Of a stretch of 64,000 nt of DNA, positions 26,355 through 35,015 are shown one piece after another. Each line of letters opens with the position of its first letter. Positions within the stretch are counted from its first letter, which is position 1. The position numbers were made by a program, and so were the translations under genes. The stretch spans positions 1-64,000 of the forward strand of contig NZ_JAMPTM010000006.1 in the NCBI RefSeq assembly GCF_025403375.1. The letters run 5' to 3'. The notes beneath the pieces were generated by a model. The model saw only the letters and a program-made list of their open reading frames with translations, did not search any database and was not told the DNA's origin. Source of the DNA: Frankia gtarii. GTDB taxonomy: Bacteria; Actinomycetota; Actinomycetes; Frankiales; Frankiaceae.

Positions 26355-26786
26355 ATGACAATCGCACCGGACGCCGTCGCTGTGGTCCGCGCCTTTACGA
26401 CCGCCCTGGGGGCCGGCGACGTCAGCACCTGTCTCGGCCTTCTCGCGGAGGACATCGTCTTCGCCGAGGCCGCCAGCCTGCCCTTCGGCGGGGAGTGGGT
26501 GGGCAAGTCCGGATTCGTGGCGCTGTTGAAGGCGGTGGGCCGGGACTACGACGTGCGGCTGGAGCCCCCGACGGTGGATGCGGCGGGCGATGCGGTTCTC
26601 GTACGGGTGTTCGGAACCTTTACCTCACGAAGAACGGGACGCAGCATGCCGATGAAGGTGCTCGATCTGTACCGCCTCCGGGATGGTCTGGTCGTCCGGG
26701 TTGACGTCTACTACCAGGACTCCCTGGCGCTGCGGGAGCTCGGTGGCCACCCGTCGCACGGTGCGGCCGAGGCGGCCACCCGATGA
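26355..26786 (+). CDS. SnoaL/NTF2-like protein
   Basis: 143-aa small cone-shaped barrel protein ('VVRAFTTALGAGDVSTCLGLLAEDIVFAEAASLPFGGEWVGKSGF…'), typical of the SnoaL-like group that includes hydrolases, isomerases and ligand-binding accessory proteins. Its stop overlaps the P450 start, so it may act on or bind the P450 substrate or product. No catalytic residues can be assigned. Confidence 0.75.
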   Translation: MTIAPDAVAVVRAFTTALGAGDVSTCLGLLAEDIVFAEAASLPFGGEWVGKSGFVALLKAVGRDYDVRLEPPTVDAAGDAVLVRVFGTFTSRRTGRSMPMKVLDLYRLRDGLVVRVDVYYQDSLALRELGGHPSHGAAEAATR

Positions 26787-28024
26787 ACGACCGACCCGCC
26801 GCGTGCCGGGCGGCCGAGGCGCTCGGTCACGACTACGACCACTACGATCCGGCCTTCGCTCTCGATCCCCACGCCGACTACGCAAAACTGCGGGCCGCCT
26901 GTCCGGTGGCCTACACCGGCAACTACGGCGGCTTCTTCGTCGTCTCCAGGTTTCGCGATCTGAACGAGGTGCTGCACGACGCGAAGGCGTTCTCCTCCTG
27001 GCCCGCCGACACGCCCCCGACTCCGGGCCACTCGCGGGCCCTGATCCCGCTCGAGGTGGACCCGCCGGAGCACCGTCGCTATCGCATGATCATCGATCCG
27101 ATCTTCCGCCCCCGGGCGATCGGGGGTATGGCTGACGAGATCCGTTCCCGGGCCGCGGAGCTGGCCGCGCGCATGGCGGCCGAGCGTGAGTTCGACTTCA
27201 TGGAGAAGTTCGGCCGGCCGTTTCCGGGCGCCGTCTTCCTACGACTCGTCGGCCTCGATTTCAGCGTCGAGCAGCGTGACCAGCTCTGCGACTGGGCGGG
27301 CACAATCCTGCACACGACGACGGAGGGGGCCACGCACGGCGATGTGGAGGCGCAGACGGCCGCGCGGCTGAAAGCGGGCCGGGCACTGAACACTTTTCTG
27401 CGGGGCCTGCTCGACGAGCGGCTTGAAACTCCCGGGGAGGACATCCTCTCGCGGCTGATCGACGCCGAACTGCCGGGCCAGCGGAAGATGGATTACCACG
27501 AGATCCTCAATTTCGCCTATGTCCTGGTGCTCGCCGGGCTCGACACGGTCACGACGGTGCTCGGCTTCAGCTTCCTGCACCTCGCCCGACGGCCCGACCT
27601 GCAGGACCGGATCGCGGCCGACCCGTCACTCATCCCCGGGGCCGTCGAGGAACTGCTGCGCTACGAGCCGATCGTCCATGCGAGCCGGACCGTCATGGAG
27701 TCGCGGGTGCTGGGCGGAACGCAGCTGCAGCCCGGCGACCGGGTGGTGCTGCCGCTCGCGTCCGCGCACCGCGACGAGGAGGCCTTCCCGGACGCGAACG
27801 AGCTGCTCATCGACCGGAAGATCGCCTCGACACTGGTCTTCGGTGGAGGCAGCCACCGCTGTGTCGGGATGCACCTGGCCCGCATGGAGCTGACCATCGC
27901 CTTCGAGGAGATCTTCCGGCGCATACCGCGCTTCTCCCTTCCGCCCGACGCGGTCCTCGAGACGCACGGCGGGCAGACGCGGAGCCTGATGAACCTACCG
28001 TTTCGCACCTGGCGCGACGACTGA
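26783..28024 (+). CDS. Cytochrome P450 (first of two)
   Basis: 413-aa soluble bacterial P450. I-helix 'LAGLDTVT' (about residue 250), ExxR in 'VEELLRYEP', and heme loop FGGGSHRCVG (about residues 353-362, Cys ligand about 360). The N-terminal 'EHRRYRMIIDPIF' C-helix is standard. It hydroxylates an organic substrate using electrons from a ferredoxin; the ferredoxin/reductase pair at 36784-38363 is the likely source. ATGA overlap with the SnoaL gene, then a CoA ligase 52 bases downstream. Confidence 0.92.
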   Translation: MNDRPAACRAAEALGHDYDHYDPAFALDPHADYAKLRAACPVAYTGNYGGFFVVSRFRDLNEVLHDAKAFSSWPADTPPTPGHSRALIPLEVDPPEHRRYRMIIDPIFRPRAIGGMADEIRSRAAELAARMAAEREFDFMEKFGRPFPGAVFLRLVGLDFSVEQRDQLCDWAGTILHTTTEGATHGDVEAQTAARLKAGRALNTFLRGLLDERLETPGEDILSRLIDAELPGQRKMDYHEILNFAYVLVLAGLDTVTTVLGFSFLHLARRPDLQDRIAADPSLIPGAVEELLRYEPIVHASRTVMESRVLGGTQLQPGDRVVLPLASAHRDEEAFPDANELLIDRKIASTLVFGGGSHRCVGMHLARMELTIAFEEIFRRIPRFSLPPDAVLETHGGQTRSLMNLPFRTWRDD

Positions 28025-28076
28025 TGCCGGCGACACCCGTCGACGATGGGCCGGACAGCGGTGAAGGAGGCCGGAC

Positions 28077-30272
28077 ATGACCGCGCAGGAAGGCGCCGAT
28101 CGCCGCGCCGGGCTACGGCCCGACGTCGTCGCCCGTTTCCTGGATCCCCACTCCGTCGCGATCGTCGGGGTCTCCACCGAGGTCACCGAGGCCTACAAAG
28201 CGGGTGGTCGGGCGGTGCTCGACCACCTCGGGACCTACGGCTACGCCGGGCGGGTCACCGTCATTCACCCGACGGCCGTCGAGGTCGACGGCCGTCCGGC
28301 TCTGCGGTCCCTGACCCTCCTGCCGGACGTGCCGGACGTGGTCGTCGTCGCGGTGCCGGCCCATCGGGTGCGGGGGGTGCTCGAACAGTGCGCGGCGGTG
28401 GGCGCTCGCCAGGTCCTGATGCTCACCGCCGGATTCGGCGACATGGGGGAGGAGGGCGAGCGGCTGGAGCACTCGCTGCTGGAGTATGCGCGGGAGCAGG
28501 GAATCAACGTCGTCGGCCCCAACAGCACCGGGCTGATCACGGTGCGCACCGGACTGGCGTTGAGCATGACCTCGGTCCTGACCGGTGGGGAACCGATCCC
28601 CGCCGGCGGCCTCGCGATCATCGCCCAGAGCGGGGCGATCGGGAGCACCGTGGTCGAGCGGGCGAAGGTGGCCGGGGTCGGCGTCTCGCATGTCGTGAGC
28701 ACCGGCAACCAGCGCGACATGGATGTCCCCGACTTCCTCGCGTACTTCGCCGGCGCCCCGGACGTCCACACGGTCGCGGCGTACCTGGAGTCCATCCGCG
28801 ACGGCGAACTGCTCACGCGGGCGGTACGCGAGCTCACCCGGGCGGGCAAACGGTTCATCGTCTATCTCGGGGGCCGTACCTCCGCCGGGGAGCGCGCGGC
28901 CGCCAGCCACACCGGCAAGATCGTCGGGCGGGGCCAGCTCGAACTGGCCCTGCTGCGAGCGCTGGGCGCGACCGTGGTCGACGATCCGGACGACCTGTGG
29001 GTACTCGGCGGTGCCGATACCGGTGAGCCCGGCGGGCGTTTCCCGCGCCGGTGGGGGATGGTCGCGTACTCCGGCGGTATGGCCGTTCTCGCCACGGAGC
29101 AGCTCGCCGCGGCCGGGGTGACCTTCCCTGCGCTGTCGGGGGCGACGTTCGCCCGGGTGAAGGAGCGGGCTCCATCCTTCGCGGCGGCCCTCAACCCGCT
29201 CGACGTCGGTCCCGGGTCGATGCCGAACGACTTCCGGCACTACCTCGCCGCGGTGGCCGACGACCCGGCGGTCGAAGCGGTGTGTGTCCCGCTGCCGATG
29301 GGCGCGCGTGGGTGGAACCAGTCCAGCGTCGATGACGTCCTCGCGGTGCGCGAGAGCTCCCGCAAGCCGTTCGTCGTGCTCTGGTACGGCGGCCCGGCGC
29401 TCGGACCCCACATCGCCCTCCTGCGCGCCGCGGGCGTCCTGGTCGCGCAGACCCCGTCCGACCTCGGCCGGGTCGTCCGGGCCCTGCTCGGCCCGGCGCG
29501 GGAGCCGACGCAGTTGGTGCTGTCGGGGACGGCGGTGCCGTCGGTGCTGTCGGGGACGGCCACGGCCGGGACCGCCGGCGGGGTGGTCGGCGGGGCGGAT
29601 GCCCTCATGCTGCTGGCGTCCGCCGGAGTCGACGTCTGCCCGATGCGGGTGTGCGCCGACGCCACTTTCTCGGTACTGAAGGCCGCAGAGGAGATCGGTT
29701 ACCCCGTCGTCCTGAAGTCGGGTGACGCGGCGGTGGCGCACCGGACGGAGCTTGGCCTGGTCGCCGTCGGGCTCGGCTCCGCGCCGGCGGTGGCGGCGGC
29801 GCTGAGCGAGATGCGGGGCCGGTGGGCGGCGGACGGCCCCCGCCCCTGGATCGTGCAGAAGATGGTCTCCGGCGGTGTGGAACTGGTTCTCACCGTCCGT
29901 GACGCCGGTCCGCTGGGAGTGTTCGGGAGCTTCGGCCTCGGCGGCGCCGCGGTCGAAGTGCTCCGCGACGTGGAGTCGGTGCCGCTGCCGTGCGACGAGC
30001 CCACGCTGCGCCGGGCGGCGTCCCGACTGCGGACGGCGGAACTTTTTGAGGGGTTCCGGGGCGGCGAACCGGTCTCCTTCGCCTGGCTCGCCACGACCCT
30101 CAACGGGCTGGGCGAGGTGCTGCGGGCGCACGGGCTGGCGGAGATCGAGATCAACCCGGCGCTGGTATCGGCGCGCGGCGGCGTCGTCGTCGATGCGTTG
30201 CTCATCGCGAGTCCCGTCGACTTGACCAGTAAAAAATTGAGATTAGAATTAGAAAACGACGTTCACGCGTGA
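28077..30272 (+). CDS. Acyl-CoA synthetase (NDP-forming type, CoA-binding plus ATP-grasp)
   Basis: 731-aa protein with the ADP-forming acyl-CoA synthetase architecture: N-terminal CoA-binding Rossmann domain ('DPHSVAIVGVSTEVTEAYK'), CoA-ligase domains ('AIIAQSGAIGSTV…', 'VVSTGNQRDMDVPDFLAYF'), a low-complexity linker with a repeated LSGT unit (about residues 481-500), and a C-terminal ATP-grasp domain ('VCADATFSVLKAAEEIGYPVVLKSGD' and 'GLAEIEINPALV'). It activates a carboxylic acid to its CoA ester. GGAGG lies before the ATG at 28077. Its last codons contain promoter S5 for the downstream unit. Confidence 0.85.
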   Translation: MTAQEGADRRAGLRPDVVARFLDPHSVAIVGVSTEVTEAYKAGGRAVLDHLGTYGYAGRVTVIHPTAVEVDGRPALRSLTLLPDVPDVVVVAVPAHRVRGVLEQCAAVGARQVLMLTAGFGDMGEEGERLEHSLLEYAREQGINVVGPNSTGLITVRTGLALSMTSVLTGGEPIPAGGLAIIAQSGAIGSTVVERAKVAGVGVSHVVSTGNQRDMDVPDFLAYFAGAPDVHTVAAYLESIRDGELLTRAVRELTRAGKRFIVYLGGRTSAGERAAASHTGKIVGRGQLELALLRALGATVVDDPDDLWVLGGADTGEPGGRFPRRWGMVAYSGGMAVLATEQLAAAGVTFPALSGATFARVKERAPSFAAALNPLDVGPGSMPNDFRHYLAAVADDPAVEAVCVPLPMGARGWNQSSVDDVLAVRESSRKPFVVLWYGGPALGPHIALLRAAGVLVAQTPSDLGRVVRALLGPAREPTQLVLSGTAVPSVLSGTATAGTAGGVVGGADALMLLASAGVDVCPMRVCADATFSVLKAAEEIGYPVVLKSGDAAVAHRTELGLVAVGLGSAPAVAAALSEMRGRWAADGPRPWIVQKMVSGGVELVLTVRDAGPLGVFGSFGLGGAAVEVLRDVESVPLPCDEPTLRRAASRLRTAELFEGFRGGEPVSFAWLATTLNGLGEVLRAHGLAEIEINPALVSARGGVVVDALLIASPVDLTSKKLRLELENDVHA
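30222..30249 (+). promoter_or_regulatory. Promoter/operator site S5, inside the 3' end of the upstream gene
   Basis: TTGACC (30222-30227), 16 bases, TAGAAT (30244-30249), in an A-rich patch that also contains the half-sites gattag and attaga. It encodes the odd C-terminal residues DLTSKKLRLELEND of the CoA ligase, showing that an extra promoter has been built into coding DNA. Confidence 0.65.
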
Positions 30273-30312
30273 TTCCGTGCGTAACGCGAGCCTTTCCCGA
30301 ATGAGGTTCCCG

Positions 30313-31491
30313 ATGTCAGAGGCAGTCTTACCGGTCTTCGACTGCGACCAGCACTATTACGAGCCCCTGGACGCGTTCACTCGGCACTGCCCGAAGGGCT
30401 GGGCCGAACGCACGGTGCAGGTCGCGACCATCGACAAGAGGGTACGCCTGATCGTCGGGGGAAAGACGGATAAAACCGTCACGAACCCGACCTTCGACCC
30501 CATCGTCCAGCCGGGCGTCATGTCCGACTACTTTCGGGGCAACAAGGCCGGAAAGCCGCTCGCGGAGTACCTCGCCCAGCGCGAGCCGATCCCGGCCCAC
30601 TACCGCGACCGCGAGGCCCGGATCACCCGGATGGACTCCCAGGAGCTCCAGGCCATCTGGTTGCTGCCCTCCCTCGGCATGGGCATCGAGGAGAGCCTCC
30701 AGTACGACGTCGCCGCCGCGGCCGTCGCGTTCAGGGCGTTCAACCGCTACCTGCTGGACGACTGGGGATACAACCACGCCGACCGCATCTTCACCGCGCC
30801 GTACCTCGCCTTCGGTGACGTAGACGCTGCCGTGGCCGAGGTCGAACACGGCCTGGCCCACGGGGCCCGCCTGTTCGTGGTCCGCCCGCAGGCGGTCTAC
30901 ACCGCGGACGGTTGGGTGAGTCCCGGCAGTGAGCGTTTCGATCCGATCTGGGCCCGGATCGCGGAGGCCGGCGCGACCTGTGTCCCGCACGTCGGCGAGG
31001 TGGGCGGGGCGGGTCTGGACAAGTACGTCGAGCACCACGGCAACATCATCGGCGGTGTCGCCCCGCCGCTGGAGGTCGCCGTGGGCCACGACCGGGCGAT
31101 CGGCACCTACCTCGGAGCGCTGGTCTGCGACAAGCTGTTCGAGCGGTTCCCGACGCTGCGGATTGCGTCGGTAGAGAATGGTGCCGAGTTCCTTCCGCTC
31201 CTGCTGGCCGGCCTCAACCGGGCGGGTTTCCAGCGGCCCGGTTTCTTCGCCTCGGACCCCGTGGCGCAGTTCAAGGAGCACGTCTGGGTGTCCCCCTTCT
31301 GGGAGGACGATCTGATCGAGGTCGTCGGGCATCTGGGCGTGGACCACGTGATCTTCGGGTCCGACTACCCCCACCCCGAGGGACTCGCCGAGCCCCGGGA
31401 CTACGAGAAGACTGTGGCCGAGCTCGACGACCCGGTCGCCGAGCGCAAGATCCTCTGGTTTAACACCGCCGCGCTGACCGGCCTCGGCTGA
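30313..31491 (+). CDS. Amidohydrolase-2 family protein (ACMSD-like)
   Basis: 392-aa metal-dependent TIM-barrel of the amidohydrolase 2 group, whose members are mostly decarboxylases or C-C hydrolases. Motifs: an N-terminal DxH-like 'FDCDQHYYEP', 'VPHVGEVGG' mid-protein and the C-terminal 'IFGSDYPHPEG' carrying the catalytic Asp. The ATG at 30313 is chosen because GAGG lies 6 bases upstream; in-frame ATGs at 30277 and 30301 lack this. First gene of a five-gene operon. The first metal motif is DxH rather than HxH, which is common in this subgroup. Substrate unknown. Confidence 0.83.
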   Translation: MSEAVLPVFDCDQHYYEPLDAFTRHCPKGWAERTVQVATIDKRVRLIVGGKTDKTVTNPTFDPIVQPGVMSDYFRGNKAGKPLAEYLAQREPIPAHYRDREARITRMDSQELQAIWLLPSLGMGIEESLQYDVAAAAVAFRAFNRYLLDDWGYNHADRIFTAPYLAFGDVDAAVAEVEHGLAHGARLFVVRPQAVYTADGWVSPGSERFDPIWARIAEAGATCVPHVGEVGGAGLDKYVEHHGNIIGGVAPPLEVAVGHDRAIGTYLGALVCDKLFERFPTLRIASVENGAEFLPLLLAGLNRAGFQRPGFFASDPVAQFKEHVWVSPFWEDDLIEVVGHLGVDHVIFGSDYPHPEGLAEPRDYEKTVAELDDPVAERKILWFNTAALTGLG

Positions 31492-31510
31492 CCGGCCAGG
31501 TGCGGCCGTC

Positions 31511-32308
31511 ATGGAGCTGAGGGACAAGGTCGTCGTCGTCACCGGTGGTGCGAACGGCATGGGAGAGGCGATGTGCCGGCGGTTCGCCGCCGAGGGGGCC
31601 TCGATGGTGGTCTGCGACATCGATGCCGCCGGCACGCGGCGCGTGGCCACAGAGGTCGGCGGTCTCGGTCGGGTGGTAGATGTGCGCGACGAGGCCCAGA
31701 TCCGTGCGCTCGTGCGGGATGTCATCGAGGTGCGGGGCCGGATCGACGTCTTCGTCGCCAACGCGGGTGTCCTGTGGGGCGAGCCGCACGACGGCGTGAC
31801 GCCGCTGCAGGACCGGGGCAATGTCTGGGCCTCGAACGCCGCGTGGCAGGAGATGTGGGACGTCAACGTGATGGCCCAGGTGTACGCGGCCCGGGCGGTG
31901 CTGCCCCACATGCTCGCGCGGGGTGAGGGATACCTCGTCCAGAACGCGTCGGCGGCGGGACTGTTGACCGCGCTCGGGAATGCTCCTTACACGGCGAGCA
32001 AACACGCCGTGGTGGGGCTCACGGAGTGGCTGTCGATTCATCATGGCGCGCAGGGCATCAAGGTGTCGTGCATCGTCGCCGAAGGGGTACGCACCGACAT
32101 GCTGCGCGGCGCGCAGGGTGAATGGTTCGCCGTGGCGGGAGCCATAGACCCCGACGATGCAGCGGCGGCCGTCGTGGCGGGTATCCGAACGGAGCAGTTC
32201 CTTATTCTCACGCATCCGAAAGTGGAGCAGTACTTCCGCGGGAAGGCCGCGGATTACGACGGCTGGCTCACGAGGATGCGTCGCCTGCACGCGAAGACAC
32301 CGCGATGA
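31511..32308 (+). CDS. SDR-family dehydrogenase
   Basis: 265-aa classical SDR with a complete active site: TGGANGMG cofactor loop (about residues 11-18), NAG (about 85), catalytic Ser in 'QNASAAG' and YTASK (about residues 161-165). It likely oxidises an alcohol or reduces a ketone in the pathway, handing product to the aldehyde dehydrogenase whose ATG overlaps its stop. Confidence 0.88.
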   Translation: MELRDKVVVVTGGANGMGEAMCRRFAAEGASMVVCDIDAAGTRRVATEVGGLGRVVDVRDEAQIRALVRDVIEVRGRIDVFVANAGVLWGEPHDGVTPLQDRGNVWASNAAWQEMWDVNVMAQVYAARAVLPHMLARGEGYLVQNASAAGLLTALGNAPYTASKHAVVGLTEWLSIHHGAQGIKVSCIVAEGVRTDMLRGAQGEWFAVAGAIDPDDAAAAVVAGIRTEQFLILTHPKVEQYFRGKAADYDGWLTRMRRLHAKTPR

Positions 32309-33759
32309 CGGTGATGACGGGAGCGGACATGATCGAACGTGACAGTCTTTTCATCGACGGCGGTTGGCGGGCGTCGGCCGCAGGACGGATGCTGGACGTC
32401 CACGGTGCCGCGACGGGCAAGGTCCTGGGACGGGTGCCAGACGGCACCGCGGCGGACGTCGACCTGGCGGTCGCCGCCGCGCGTCGGGCCTTCCCCACCT
32501 GGTCGGGTGCGCCACTTGAGGAGCGGCTCGGTCTCCTGGCCCGGGTGGAGACGCTGATGGCGGAGAGGGTCGAGGACCTGGCCCGGCTCATCTCCAGCGA
32601 GGTGGGAACCCCGATCAAGGTCTCCCGTCTGGTTCAGGTGGGCCTGCCGATCCGGGTGCTGGCGACCTACCGTGAACTGCTGCCGACGCTGCCGATCGAG
32701 GAACGGATCGGTGACTCGCTGGTGGTGCGTGAGCCGATCGGCGTGGTCGCGGCCATCACGGCGTGGAACTACTCCCTGCAGCAGGTGGTCGGAAAGGTGG
32801 GTGCCGCCCTGGCCACGGGCTGCACCGTCGTGGTCAAGCCGTCCGAGGTCGCACCGCTGTCGGCGTTCGTGTTCGCCGATCTCATGGCGGAGGCGGGCTT
32901 CCCGCCAGGGGTGTTCAACCTGCTCTCCGGCACCGCGGCCTCGGTCGGGGAGCCGCTGGTCGCCCACCCTGGCGTCGACATGATCCACTTTACCGGCTCG
33001 ACCGCGGCGGGACGCCGGATCGGGGCAGCGGCGGCGCAGACCGTCAAACGTGTCGCCCTGGAACTGGGCGGCAAGTCGGCCAACATCATCCTCGACGACG
33101 CCGACCTCGCGCAGGCCGTGAAGGTCGGCGTCGCCAACTGCTTCACCAACTCCGGCCAGACCTGCACGGCCTGGACCCGCATGCTCGTCCCGCGTGACCG
33201 CCTCGGCGAGGTCGAGGATCTGGTGATGGCCCGGCTTCAGGGATACCGCGCCGGCGATCCCCTCGAGCCCTCGACCAACTTCGGACCGCTCGGGTCCGAG
33301 GCCCAGCAGAGCCGGGTTCGCGAGCACATCGAGCGGGCCCTCGCCGAGGGTGCCCGCCTGCTGGCCGGTGGCACGCAGCCGCCGCCGGGAGCCGCCGACG
33401 GCTACTTCGTCGCGCCGACCGTCTTCACCGACGTCCGCCCGGATATGGGAATCGCGCGGGAGGAGGTCTTCGGCCCGGTGCTGGCGATCATCCCCTACGG
33501 CGACGAGGACGAGGCGGTCGAGATCGCGAACGCGAGCATCTACGGTCTCGCCGGTGCCGTGTGGTCGGCCGATCCGGCGCGGGCGCAGCGGGTCGCGCGC
33601 CGGCTGCGGACCGGGCAGGTCGACATCAACGGCTCGTGGTTCAACCCGCTCGCTCCGTTCGGTGGTTACCGCCAGTCCGGCACCGGCCGGGAGCTGGGTG
33701 TTCACGGCCTGCTCGAGTTCTACGAGCTCAAGTCGCTGCAGCTCGGCCCGTCCGACTGA
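32305..33759 (+). CDS. Aldehyde dehydrogenase
   Basis: 484-aa NAD(P)-dependent aldehyde dehydrogenase. The general base Glu is in 'LELGGKSANIILDD' and the nucleophile Cys in 'NSGQTCTAWTR'; 'FTGSTAAGRRIGAAA' is the cofactor motif. It oxidises a pathway aldehyde to an acid that the downstream AMP-forming ligase can activate. The first ATG overlaps the SDR stop; the ATG at 32329 (MIERDSLFIDGGW) has a better-placed GGGAG box and may be the main start. Confidence 0.9.
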   Translation: MTVMTGADMIERDSLFIDGGWRASAAGRMLDVHGAATGKVLGRVPDGTAADVDLAVAAARRAFPTWSGAPLEERLGLLARVETLMAERVEDLARLISSEVGTPIKVSRLVQVGLPIRVLATYRELLPTLPIEERIGDSLVVREPIGVVAAITAWNYSLQQVVGKVGAALATGCTVVVKPSEVAPLSAFVFADLMAEAGFPPGVFNLLSGTAASVGEPLVAHPGVDMIHFTGSTAAGRRIGAAAAQTVKRVALELGGKSANIILDDADLAQAVKVGVANCFTNSGQTCTAWTRMLVPRDRLGEVEDLVMARLQGYRAGDPLEPSTNFGPLGSEAQQSRVREHIERALAEGARLLAGGTQPPPGAADGYFVAPTVFTDVRPDMGIAREEVFGPVLAIIPYGDEDEAVEIANASIYGLAGAVWSADPARAQRVARRLRTGQVDINGSWFNPLAPFGGYRQSGTGRELGVHGLLEFYELKSLQLGPSD

Positions 33760-33774
33760 GGAGGAGATCATCCG

Positions 33775-34941
33775 GTGGATTTCACGCCGAACGCGGACAT
33801 TGAGCTCATCCGGGACGCGGCCCGGGGCATTTGCCGGAAGTTTGACGACGAGTACTGGGCCGAGCGCGATGCGAAACACGAGTTCCCGTGGGACTTCTAC
33901 GCCGCGCTCGCCGAGGGTGGCTGGATCGGTATCGCCATCGGAGAGGACTACGGCGGTGGCGGGCGCGGCATCGTCGAAGCTTCGGTCATCCTGCAGGAGA
34001 TAGCGGCGTCCGGCGCGGCGATGAACGGCTGCAGCGCTGTTCACCTTTCCATCTTCGGAATGCACCCGGTAGAGAAGTACGGGTCGGCCGAGCTGAAGCG
34101 GCGCTACCTCCCGCGGGTGGCGGACGGCAGCCTGCATGTCGCCTTCGGCGTCACCGAACCCGATGCGGGAACCGAGACCCTCGCCATTCGGACGTCCGCG
34201 GTGCGCGAGGGGGACCACTACCGCGTGCGGGGGGCGAAAGTATGGACCTCGAAGGCGCTGGACGCGGACCGCGTCCTGCTTCTGGTGCGCACCACGCCGG
34301 CGGAGGAATGCGTGCGGCGTACCGACGGGCTGACGTTGCTCATGGCCGATCTCACCGATCCCGCGGTCACCATCACCCCGATCGCGAAGGCGGGCCGCAA
34401 CGCGGTCTCCTCGTGCGAAACGGTCTACGACGACCTGATGGTTCACGTCTCTGACCGGGTCGGGGAGGAGGGACACGGCTTCCGCTACCTCCTCGACGGT
34501 CTGAACGCGGAGCGCGTGCTCATCGCCTCGGAGGCGATCGGCATCGGCGTGGCCGCCCTGCGTCGCGCGGTCGCCTACGCCAACGATCGGGTGGTGTACG
34601 GCCGCCCGATCGGGACCAATCAGGGGGTGGCGTTCCCGCTCGCGGACGCCCATGCTCGGCTACGGGCCGCGGAACTGGTCACCCGCCAGGCTGCGTGGGC
34701 GATCGACCAGGGCCTTTCCGCGGGCGCCGAGGCCAACACGGCGAAGTACCTCGCCGCGGAGGCCGGTTTCGCCGCTGCCGACGCGGCCCTACAGACGCAC
34801 GGTGGCTTCGGCTACGCGGAGGAGTACCACGTCGTCCGCTACTGGCGGGAGGCGAGGCTCATGAAGATCGCCCCGATCCCGCAGGAGCTCATCCTCGCCT
34901 ACCTCTCCCACCACGTCCTCGGTCTTCCGAAGAGCTACTGA
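33775..34941 (+). CDS. Acyl-CoA dehydrogenase
   Basis: 388-aa acyl-CoA dehydrogenase with 'VAFGVTEPDAGTETLAIRTSA' (flavin/substrate loop), 'VRGAKVWTSKALDADRVLLL', and the C-terminal 'QTHGGFGYAEEYHVVRYWREAR' close to that of short/branched-chain dehydrogenases, in which the catalytic base is a Glu near 'GYAEEY'. GTG start at 33775 follows GAGGAG. Lies between the aldehyde dehydrogenase and the AMP ligase in the same operon. Confidence 0.9.
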   Translation: MDFTPNADIELIRDAARGICRKFDDEYWAERDAKHEFPWDFYAALAEGGWIGIAIGEDYGGGGRGIVEASVILQEIAASGAAMNGCSAVHLSIFGMHPVEKYGSAELKRRYLPRVADGSLHVAFGVTEPDAGTETLAIRTSAVREGDHYRVRGAKVWTSKALDADRVLLLVRTTPAEECVRRTDGLTLLMADLTDPAVTITPIAKAGRNAVSSCETVYDDLMVHVSDRVGEEGHGFRYLLDGLNAERVLIASEAIGIGVAALRRAVAYANDRVVYGRPIGTNQGVAFPLADAHARLRAAELVTRQAAWAIDQGLSAGAEANTAKYLAAEAGFAAADAALQTHGGFGYAEEYHVVRYWREARLMKIAPIPQELILAYLSHHVLGLPKSY

Positions 34942-35015
34942 TACGACCGGCTCGAGCGTCCCCGGCCCGGCCCCGGCCACGTGAGTCACCAGTGCACGAC
35001 ATCCGAGGAGGAACA

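Noticed and set aside
28113-30131. 672-aa minus-strand frame opposite the CoA ligase
   Set aside because: Shadow frame of a well-conserved two-domain acyl-CoA synthetase; His/Arg/Gly-rich with no recognisable domain.
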